DNA from: Syntrophomonadaceae bacterium
GTDB taxonomy: Bacteria > Bacillota > Dethiobacteria > DTU022
Direction of reading: 5' to 3'
Length of the DNA: 35,267 nt
Assembly (NCBI GenBank): GCA_007130825.1
Contig: SLRT01000171.1
Coordinates: 1-35,267, forward strand
Shown: positions 28,128-35,267 of the stretch, piece by piece
How positions within the stretch are numbered: the first letter of the stretch is position 1
Layout: each line of letters starts with the position of its first letter
Notes under the pieces: model-generated
What the model was told of the DNA's origin: nothing
Database searches by the model: none
The model's input: only the letters and a program-made list of their open reading frames with translations
Translations under genes and position numbers: made by a program

Positions 28128-29018
28128 TTGCTGCAGGGAAAAGTGATCAAGGCAGCGGGAGGTTTTTTCACTGTTCGTGACCAAACCGGCGGCGAATACC
28201 TCTGTCGGGCCAGGGGAGCGCTTAAAAAAGGCAGACAGTCCCTGATTGTCGGGGACCGGGTTGTTTTTGAACCTGTAAAAAGTTCATCTGCCGATTATGC
28301 CGGGGAGGGCGTGATTGAAGAAGTTCTTCCCCGCAACAACTGCCTGCCCCGTCCACCGGTAGCCAATGTGGATCGGTTGATTGTGATCATGTCCCTAAAA
28401 AACCCCGGCTGCGACTGGCAGCTGGTCAGCCGCATGGCGGTCCTGGCTGAGAAAGAAAACCTGTCTTTATTAATCTGCTTTAATAAAACTGATTTACTGA
28501 CCGCGGATGAATTAAATGAACTGACCGGCCGGATAAATGCTTATCCCTACCCGGTCATTTTAACCAGCGCAGTCAGCGGTAAAGGTATAAATCACCTGAA
28601 AGCGCAATTAACCGGGCAATGTTCTGTTTTGGCCGGGCCTTCCGGTGTCGGAAAGTCCACCCTGCTGAATTCTGTCCAGCCCGGCCTTTTTTTACAGACT
28701 GGAACAGTCAGCGAAAAGATCAAGCGGGGCCGGCATACCACCCGCCAGGTTTCACTTTTGTCCCTTGAAGAAGGCGGGTCGGTTGTCGATACCCCCGGTT
28801 TTACCCGCCTCGATTTTTTTGATATCGAACCGGAGCAGCTGCCCGGCTTTTTCCCTGAATTTGAAACGCTGCAGGGTTACTGCGGTTTTCGTGACTGCCT
28901 GCACATTAACGAACCCAACTGCGCAGTTAAGCCGGAGCTCGGTAAAACCCTGGCCCCGATGCGTTACGAACATTACAAGTACTTTCTGGAAGAACTCGAC
29001 AGACAGGAGGCGCACTAG
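28128..29018 (+). CDS. rsgA: Ribosome small subunit-dependent GTPase A
   Basis: Circularly permuted GTPase: FNKTDLL before GPSGVGKSTLLN, DTPGFTRLDF, Zn motif CGFRDCLHINEPNC. Confidence 0.96.
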   Translation: MLQGKVIKAAGGFFTVRDQTGGEYLCRARGALKKGRQSLIVGDRVVFEPVKSSSADYAGEGVIEEVLPRNNCLPRPPVANVDRLIVIMSLKNPGCDWQLVSRMAVLAEKENLSLLICFNKTDLLTADELNELTGRINAYPYPVILTSAVSGKGINHLKAQLTGQCSVLAGPSGVGKSTLLNSVQPGLFLQTGTVSEKIKRGRHTTRQVSLLSLEEGGSVVDTPGFTRLDFFDIEPEQLPGFFPEFETLQGYCGFRDCLHINEPNCAVKPELGKTLAPMRYEHYKYFLEELDRQEAH

Positions 29019-29020
29019 AC

Positions 29021-29677
29021 ATGGCTGTGAAAGTGGCCCCATCGCTTTTATCTGCTGATTTTAGCCGGCTGGCTGATGAAATCAAGCGCGTCGAAGAAAA
29101 CGGCGCCGACTGGATTCATCTTGATATTATGGACGGAAATTTTGTGCCGGCAATCACCATCGGGCCGGTGGTGGTTAAAGCCTTGCGGAGGCATACAAAG
29201 CTTTTAATGGATGCCCACCTGATGGTCGGTGAACCGGAAGAGCATATCGGTTCCTTTACAGAGGCCGGAGTTAACCTGGTCACCGTCCAGGCGGAAGCGA
29301 CCGCCCACCTCGATCGGACCTTGAGAAAAATCAGGGAAAGCGGGGCGAAAGCAGGCGTTGCTTTGAACCCGGCTACTCCGCCGGCTGTCCTTGAATACGT
29401 CTGGCCTCTTTTAGACCTGGTCCTGGTCATGAGTGTCAACCCGGGAGCGGGCGGACAGGAATTTATTCCCGCAATCCTGCCCAAGATCAGGACGGTCGCC
29501 GAACAAATCCGCTCACGCAAGCTGGCAACTGAACTGCAGGTTGACGGAGGAGTCAACCGCGAAAATGCCCCGGCTATAATCGAAGCCGGCGCCACAGTCC
29601 TGGTTGCCGGTTCAGCTATATTCAAAGCCGAAAACGGCATGGCCCTGATCAGGGAAATTAACGGTGCCGGCGGCTAG
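29021..29677 (+). CDS. rpe: Ribulose-phosphate 3-epimerase
   Basis: KVAPSLLSADFSRLADEI, WIHLDIMDGNFVPAITIGP, DAHLMV, MSVNPGAGGQEFIP, QVDGGVN. Confidence 0.97.
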   Translation: MAVKVAPSLLSADFSRLADEIKRVEENGADWIHLDIMDGNFVPAITIGPVVVKALRRHTKLLMDAHLMVGEPEEHIGSFTEAGVNLVTVQAEATAHLDRTLRKIRESGAKAGVALNPATPPAVLEYVWPLLDLVLVMSVNPGAGGQEFIPAILPKIRTVAEQIRSRKLATELQVDGGVNRENAPAIIEAGATVLVAGSAIFKAENGMALIREINGAGG

Positions 29678-29781
29678 CCGGTTGGGTTTAAAAGCTGTCC
29701 CGCCGGGCTGCATAAACTTCTAACCTTTACCGTGACAGGGCGGGGCCGCTGTGAAATCGGCTGTTTTCGTTTTTCGGTAGC

Positions 29782-29809
29782 TTGAAAATAATTCAATATG
29801 TGTTATAAT
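29782..29809 (+). promoter_or_regulatory. Promoter of rib operon, TTGAAA-N16-TATAAT
   Basis: TTGAAA 29782-29787, TATAAT 29804-29809, immediately before the FMN riboswitch. Confidence 0.7.
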
Positions 29810-29819
29810 CCAGATAACC

Positions 29820-29967
29820 GTTATCTTCAGGGTCTGGTGAGAAGGAGTTTGGCCTTCAATTCCGAACCGGCGGTGATGTTTTCTTTACAGAAAACAAAGC
29901 CCGCGAGCCTGCATGGCTGATCCGGTGGAAATCCGGAGCCGACAGTATAGTCTGGAAGGGAGAAGAA
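29820..29967 (+). ncRNA. FMN riboswitch (RFN element) with extended P2
   Basis: TTATCTTCAGGG ... ACCGGCGGT ... AGCCCGCGAGC ... CCGGTGGAAATCCGGAGCCGACAGTATAGTCTGGAAGGGAGAAGA. Confidence 0.95.
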
Positions 29968-29999
29968 ACGGCGCAAACGGAGCCTCCATTACCCAAAAG

Positions 30000-30038
30000 A
30001 CCCTGAAGCATGTTCATGCTCAGGGTTTATTATTTTAT
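30000..30038 (+). terminator. Riboswitch expression-platform terminator
   Basis: ACCCTG-a-AGCATG-tt-CATGCT-CAGGGT stem followed by TTATTATTTTATT. Confidence 0.85.
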
Positions 30039-30059
30039 TAATTAACGAGGTGAGTTTAG

Positions 30060-31178
30060 TTGGATGTCGATGATCGATTTATGTGGATGGCCCTTGACCT
30101 GGCTCGCCAGGGACGCGGCCGAACCAGCCCCAATCCGGTGGTTGGAGCTGTCGTGACCCAGGATTCTGAAGTGGTTGGTTCCGCCTATCACCAGGCTGCT
30201 GGATCGCCTCATGCTGAAACGATTGCTCTTAAAAAAGCCGGAGAAAAAGCGCGCGGAGCCACCCTTTACGTGAATATTGAACCTTGTTCACACCACGGCC
30301 GCACCGGGCCGTGCACAGAAGCGATCATTAAGGCCGGTATTACCAGGGTTGTAGCCGCCATGCAGGATCCGAACCCGCTGGTCTCCGGCCGCGGTTTTGC
30401 CCGGCTAAAAGAAAAGGGCATCAAAGTCAAGGAAGGGGTTTTGGAACATAAAGCCCGCCGGTTGAATGAGTCTTTTATTAAGTATATAACCACCGGTTAT
30501 CCCTTTGTCGGGATTAAAGTGGCCATGAGCCTTGATGGTAAAATTGGCACGGTAACCGGAGAATCGCACTGGATTACCGGTGAAAAATCACGGCAGTATG
30601 TTCACCGCCTGCGGGATCAAAGCGATGTGATCCTGTCCGGCATTGAAACGGTTTTAAGTGACGATCCCCGGTTTACGGCCAGGGTTGATAGCGGGGGAGG
30701 TAAAGATCCCCTGCGGGTAATCGTCGACAGCAGCGCCCGCCTGCCCATTGACGCCCGCCTCATTGAAAGCAGTTCAACGGCCGGAACCGTTCTCGCTGTC
30801 ACCGAAAATGCTTCCCCGGAGAAGTGCCGGATGCTCGCGAATAAAGGCGTAGAGATCATAACTTTGCCTTCAAAGGAAGGACGTGTTGATCTCACCGCCC
30901 TGATGAAAAAGCTGGCTGAGCGCGAACTGACCACTGTCCTGGTCGAGGGCGGCGGCACCCTCAATTACAGCCTGCTTGAGCAGTCGCTTGTTGACAAATT
31001 ATTTATCTTTATTGCCCCCCTGATCATCGGCGGAGTGAAGAGCCCGACTGCATTTTCCGGGACCGGTATCGAATCTTTGAACAAGGCCTGGACAGTGGAA
31101 GATATCGAAATGAAACAGTTTGAGCGGGATTTATTGCTGATCGGTTACCCGACCGGTCCGGGCAAATACAGGGGATAA
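30060..31178 (+). CDS. ribD: Bifunctional pyrimidine deaminase/reductase
   Basis: GAVV...HAETIAL, NIEPCSHHGRTGPCTEAI, KVAMSLDGKIGT, VEGGGTLNYSLL. Confidence 0.97.
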   Translation: MDVDDRFMWMALDLARQGRGRTSPNPVVGAVVTQDSEVVGSAYHQAAGSPHAETIALKKAGEKARGATLYVNIEPCSHHGRTGPCTEAIIKAGITRVVAAMQDPNPLVSGRGFARLKEKGIKVKEGVLEHKARRLNESFIKYITTGYPFVGIKVAMSLDGKIGTVTGESHWITGEKSRQYVHRLRDQSDVILSGIETVLSDDPRFTARVDSGGGKDPLRVIVDSSARLPIDARLIESSSTAGTVLAVTENASPEKCRMLANKGVEIITLPSKEGRVDLTALMKKLAERELTTVLVEGGGTLNYSLLEQSLVDKLFIFIAPLIIGGVKSPTAFSGTGIESLNKAWTVEDIEMKQFERDLLLIGYPTGPGKYRG

Positions 31179-31191
31179 AATATATATTCGG

Positions 31192-31860
31192 ATGGTGACG
31201 GTTTTGTTTACAGGTTTGATTGAAGAAACAGGTATCATCCGCCGCATCAGCAGTTCAGGCGAGGGCGCCGGACTGGTTATCGGCGCCGAAAAAACACTTG
31301 CCGGTTTAAAAACGGGGGACAGTATCGCTGTCAGCGGACCCTGCCTCACCGTTACCGCCGTGGAAAAAGACAACTTTACCGCCTGGGCTATGCCCGAGAC
31401 ACTGAAAAGATCAAACTTAAACACCATGGCGGTGGGGCAGCCGGTTAACCTTGAGCGGGCGATGGCCCTGGGCGACCGCCTGGGCGGTCACCTGGTAAGC
31501 GGGCATGTTGACACCGTGGCAACCCTTACCGGGCGCCGGAAACAGGGAGAGGCCCTGCTTTTAAGCTTTGATCTGGCCCCTGATCTGCTTCGCTATATTA
31601 TCCCCAAAGGTTCGGTGGCCCTCGATGGGATCAGTTTAACCGTAGTCGAGGTGAAAGATAACGGTTTTTCGGTCGGATTGATACCCCATACCGCCGCCCG
31701 GACCACCTTCGGAAAAAAAGAGATCGGTTCGGTGATCAATCTCGAGGTCGATATGATCGGCAAATATGTAGAAAAACTGCTGGCGCCCCGCCTGGAGGGC
31801 GGCGGCGATCAAAAAGAGACAATTACCATGTCTCTTTTACACGAAAAAGGATATTTTTAA
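31192..31860 (+). CDS. ribE: Riboflavin synthase (alpha chain)
   Basis: FTGLIEETG, VNLERAMALGDRLGGHLVSGHVD, SVALDGISLTV, duplicated lumazine-binding fold. Confidence 0.96.
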   Translation: MVTVLFTGLIEETGIIRRISSSGEGAGLVIGAEKTLAGLKTGDSIAVSGPCLTVTAVEKDNFTAWAMPETLKRSNLNTMAVGQPVNLERAMALGDRLGGHLVSGHVDTVATLTGRRKQGEALLLSFDLAPDLLRYIIPKGSVALDGISLTVVEVKDNGFSVGLIPHTAARTTFGKKEIGSVINLEVDMIGKYVEKLLAPRLEGGGDQKETITMSLLHEKGYF

Positions 31861-31882
31861 CAGGAAACAGGAGTGAATCGAT

Positions 31883-33103
31883 ATGTCTTTTAACAACATT
31901 TTCAACACTATAGATGAAGCTATTAAAGATTTGCAAAAGGGGCGCATGGTCGTTGTCGTCGATGACGAAGACCGGGAAAACGAAGGCGACCTGGTCATGG
32001 CCGCCTCCAGGGTTAACCCGGAAGCGATAAACTTCATGATTCGTTTCGGCCGGGGACTTGTTTGTGCTCCGCTGACTGCGCAGCGGGTTAAAGAACTGGA
32101 CCTGCCGCAGATGGTTACCCGCAATACCGATCCCCATTGTACCGCCTTTACTGTTTCAGTTGACGCCGGTTCCTGCACTACCGGCATTTCCGCCTATGAG
32201 CGGGCTAAAACAGTTGAAGCTTTGATTGATCCGGATACGAAACCGGCGGATTTAAAACGCCCCGGTCATGTCTTCCCCCTGGAAGCTAAAGACGGAGGCG
32301 TGCTTCGCCGGGCGGGACATACCGAGGCGGCGGTCGATTTATCGGTTTTAGCCGGGCTGGAACCGGCCGGAGTAATCTGTGAAATAATTAATGAAGACGG
32401 CAGTATGGCCCGCCTGCCCCGGTTGATTGAATACTGCCGGGAACATGACCTGAAGCTGATCAGCATTGCCGATTTGATCAATTACCGCATCAAAAAAGAA
32501 AAGCTGGTGTGGCGTTCGGCAACGGCCGCCCTGCCGACCATATTCGGCACGTTTGAACTGATTGCTTATGAAAACAATGTTGATTATTTAACCCACCTGG
32601 CCCTGGTCATGGGGGATATTGACCCCGCAGAACCGACCCTGGTCCGTGTTCACTCTGAATGTCTTACCGGTGATGTATTTTCTTCACTGCGCTGCGATTG
32701 CGGCAACCAGATTTACCAGGCCATGAAGAAGATCTCTGAAAACGGTTCCGGAGTGCTGATCTACATGCGCCAGGAGGGACGGGGCATCGGGCTGTTAAAT
32801 AAAATTCGCGCCTACGAATTGCAGGACAAAGGCAAAGATACCGTTGAAGCCAATGAAGAGCTTGGATTTGAAGCCGACCTGCGCGATTACGGGCTAGGCG
32901 CTCAAATTATGGTTGACCTGGGCTTGAAAAATATTATGCTTTTAACCAATAATCCGCGAAAAATCAAGGGCCTTGAAGGTTATGGCTTAAATATTGTCGA
33001 AAGAGTTCCTTTGGAAATTGAACCGTGCCAGTACAACTGCACCTACCTGGAGACTAAAAAAACCAAGCTCGGCCACTTTCTGAACATGGGTGGAGAGGTA
33101 TAA
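31883..33103 (+). CDS. ribBA: Bifunctional DHBP synthase / GTP cyclohydrolase II
   Basis: [74 protein letters not shown]. Confidence 0.98.
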   Translation: MSFNNIFNTIDEAIKDLQKGRMVVVVDDEDRENEGDLVMAASRVNPEAINFMIRFGRGLVCAPLTAQRVKELDLPQMVTRNTDPHCTAFTVSVDAGSCTTGISAYERAKTVEALIDPDTKPADLKRPGHVFPLEAKDGGVLRRAGHTEAAVDLSVLAGLEPAGVICEIINEDGSMARLPRLIEYCREHDLKLISIADLINYRIKKEKLVWRSATAALPTIFGTFELIAYENNVDYLTHLALVMGDIDPAEPTLVRVHSECLTGDVFSSLRCDCGNQIYQAMKKISENGSGVLIYMRQEGRGIGLLNKIRAYELQDKGKDTVEANEELGFEADLRDYGLGAQIMVDLGLKNIMLLTNNPRKIKGLEGYGLNIVERVPLEIEPCQYNCTYLETKKTKLGHFLNMGGEV

Positions 33104-33182
33104 ACACCAGGAATGCCGGATCCAGGAAGGCGAAAGAATTACCGGAGTTTGATCTGCAGGAAAATCTTGGGGAGGGAACAAT

Positions 33183-33665
33183 TTGAAAACATTTGAAGGT
33201 AAATTAATTGCCCGTGATTACAGCTTTGCCATTGTTGTCAGCCGTTTTAACGAATTTATCTCCGGCCATCTTTTAAGCGGGGCCCTGGACTGTTTGATGC
33301 GCCATGAAGCAAGTGAAGAAAAGATTGAAATCATCTGGGTTCCCGGTTCTTTCGAGATACCCCTCGGCGCTTTGAAAGCAGCGAAGAGCAGGCGCTATGA
33401 TGCCGTCATCTGTCTCGGAGCAGTCATCCGCGGCTCTACCCCGCACTTCGATTATATCGCCTCCGAGGTGACCAAGGGCATAGCCAATGTCGGCCTGGAA
33501 ACCGCTATTCCCGTTATTTTCGGGGTGATCACCAGCGATACACTGGAACAGGCCATAGAAAGGGCTGGCAGTAAAGCGGGCAACAAGGGCTGGCAGGCAG
33601 CTGCTTCGGCGATTGAAATGGCTGATCTGAACAGCCAGCTTGATTTTACCGTTGAAAAGAATTAA
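33183..33665 (+). CDS. ribH: 6,7-dimethyl-8-ribityllumazine synthase
   Basis: [50 protein letters not shown] start. Confidence 0.97.
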   Translation: MKTFEGKLIARDYSFAIVVSRFNEFISGHLLSGALDCLMRHEASEEKIEIIWVPGSFEIPLGALKAAKSRRYDAVICLGAVIRGSTPHFDYIASEVTKGIANVGLETAIPVIFGVITSDTLEQAIERAGSKAGNKGWQAAASAIEMADLNSQLDFTVEKN

Positions 33666-33701
33666 AGCAGATCGGGATCATCTTGCCGAATGAAAAGTAA
33701 A

Positions 33702-33736
33702 CTGCACTGTCAAATGTGCAGCCGTGTTATTTTTTA
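33702..33736 (+). terminator. Weak candidate terminator after ribH
   Basis: CTGCAC-N8-GTGCAG hairpin followed after a short GC stretch by TTATTTTTTAT. Confidence 0.3.
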
Positions 33737-33760
33737 TATGCAGCTAAAGGAGCCGGACCA

Positions 33761-35267
33761 TTGACCTCTTTTTCAGCGGAAAAGTTTGTGATTATTGATG
33801 GAAACAGCCTGCTTTACCGGGCTTTTTACGCTTTACCCCCTTTACAAAACCGTCGCGGTGAACATACCAACGCGGTTTACGGCTTTACCACCATGCTCCT
33901 AAAGCTGTTAGAAACAGAAAACCCCGATTATCTGGCGGTGGCCTTTGATCCCCCGAAGCCCTCGTTTCGCGCCCGCATCGATCATTCTTACAAGGCCCAG
34001 CGTGAAAAAGCTCCTCCTGAGCTGAGCGAACAGATTCAGCGGACCCGGCAGGTTCTGGAAGCGATGCGGATACCTGTATTTGAAGTAGATGATTATGAAG
34101 CAGATGATATAATCGGCACCCTTGCCGATCGCTTTGCTGCGCGGGAGAAGGAGGTTACTGTGGTTTCGGGAGATGCCGATCTGCTGCAGATGATCGGTGA
34201 TCGGGTAACCGTGATGATGACCAAGAAGGGAATCAGCCGGATGGAGCGCTACGATCGCCTGCGCCTGAAGGAAGAATACGGGCTTGAACCCGACCAGGTA
34301 ATTGATTACAAGGCCCTGCGAGGCGACTCATCGGACAATATCCCGGGGGTGCCCGGGATTGGCGAAAAAACCGCCCGCTGGCTGATTGAAGAATACGGCA
34401 CCGTGGAAAACATCTACGACAGCCTTGATCAGCTCAAGAAGAAGACCGCTTCCAACCTGCAGGAATACCGCGAACAGCTTTTTACCGGACGCGAGCTGGT
34501 TACTTTGCGCCGCGACGTTCCGTTCGATATCGACTGGGAGCAATGCCGTTATAGTCAACCGGACTACGAGCGCCTGCTTGCTTTGTTTGACCAGCTCGAA
34601 TTTAAAAGTCTGGCCAACAAGCTTAAATCTTCCTTATCCGGAAACGGCAGTCAAAACGCGGTCGAGTGCAGCTATGAAGGGGTTCACATAGAAAACCCCG
34701 GTCGTTTAACTGCCCTGCTCGGCGATCTCAGCCCGGGGGATAAGCTTGCAATGCTTTTCGAACCCGAAAAAGGCCGCCCATACTGGAAACAACCGGTTTG
34801 CGCCCTGGCCCTGGCTGTTGAAGGGGATAAAAGTTATTACCTGGATCCGGGAGCATTTGGCCGTCACGAACCGGAAATTTGGCGCCAACTGGCTGCTGCC
34901 CGGGAACGGGGTATAAACTTCCTGGTGCACAATGTTAAGCAGTGGTTTCACCTGTTTACCGCAAAAGGCTTAACCATTCCCGGCTTTGCTTTTGACACGG
35001 AGTTGGCGGCCTATCTTTCCGACCCGGCGCGTGGCGGTTATGATTTGGCCAGCTTGCTGCAGCTGCACCTTGGTTGGGAAATGGAACAAAACAGCGGCGT
35101 GAAAGAAGAACGCCCCGATATTTCCAGGCGGGGGCCCCGGCTGGCCGAACAGGCCGCCAGTTTGTTTTCCCTGCGCGACTATTTTCAAGATGAACTTAAA
35201 GAACAAAATCTGGAATCACTCCTGCATGAGCTCGAAATGCCCCTGGCCGGGGTCCTGGCCCGTATGG
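33761..35267 (+). CDS. polA: DNA polymerase I, 5' part (5' nuclease and exo-like domains), truncated by window end
   Basis: Open frame from TTG 33761 (AAAGGAG upstream) to window end: FVIIDGNSLLYRAFYALPP, VAFDPPKPSFR, EVDDYEADDIIGTLA, GDADLLQM, DYKALRGDSSDNIPGVPGIGEKTA. Missing from the ORF track because it has no stop in the window. Confidence 0.95.
   Translation, partial: MTSFSAEKFVIIDGNSLLYRAFYALPPLQNRRGEHTNAVYGFTTMLLKLLETENPDYLAVAFDPPKPSFRARIDHSYKAQREKAPPELSEQIQRTRQVLEAMRIPVFEVDDYEADDIIGTLADRFAAREKEVTVVSGDADLLQMIGDRVTVMMTKKGISRMERYDRLRLKEEYGLEPDQVIDYKALRGDSSDNIPGVPGIGEKTARWLIEEYGTVENIYDSLDQLKKKTASNLQEYREQLFTGRELVTLRRDVPFDIDWEQCRYSQPDYERLLALFDQLEFKSLANKLKSSLSGNGSQNAVECSYEGVHIENPGRLTALLGDLSPGDKLAMLFEPEKGRPYWKQPVCALALAVEGDKSYYLDPGAFGRHEPEIWRQLAAARERGINFLVHNVKQWFHLFTAKGLTIPGFAFDTELAAYLSDPARGGYDLASLLQLHLGWEMEQNSGVKEERPDISRRGPRLAEQAASLFSLRDYFQDELKEQNLESLLHELEMPLAGVLARM

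Noticed and set aside
29116-29640. 174-aa antisense ORF opposite rpe
   Set aside because: Shadow ORF of rpe with Ser/Arg-rich low-information translation.
29678-29760. GC-rich interval after rpe considered as a terminator (GCCG...CGGC then T-rich)
   Set aside because: Only a 4-bp stem; too weak to call.
1-35267. CRISPR arrays, transposons, phage, toxin-antitoxin or defence genes
   Set aside because: No regularly spaced repeats, transposase/integrase motifs, or small paired accessory ORFs were seen; the gene content is core housekeeping throughout.

Overview
This 35.3 kb window looks like a housekeeping segment of a Firmicutes (Clostridia/Peptococcaceae-like) chromosome. Almost every long ORF belongs to a recognisable family. 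In order: homocitrate synthase-like (partial) - nrdR-nrdD-nrdG - pgeF - HlyD-like - yggS-yggT-ylmH-divIVA - [T-box] ileS-lspA-lgt-rluD - rqcH (minus) - yicC-remA-gmk-rpoZ-coaBC - SpoIIM-family (minus) - priA-def-fmt-rsmB - prpC-prkC-rsgA-rpe - [FMN riboswitch] ribD-ribE-ribBA-ribH - polA (5' part, runs off the window). I see no tRNA/rRNA, CRISPR, transposon, phage or defence genes, and no convincing undescribed multi-gene system. The best leads are regulatory or structural: a tandem NrdR-box pair one of which lies in the nrdR promoter spacer, an inverted repeat occupying the ileS T-box promoter, an FMN riboswitch with an extra hairpin in P2, a 10-bp inverted repeat where sepF would be expected, a probable AUU start for nrdG, an orphan HlyD-like protein, and a SpoIIM-family gene divergent from priA. 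All family calls come from reading motifs by eye; no database search was run.
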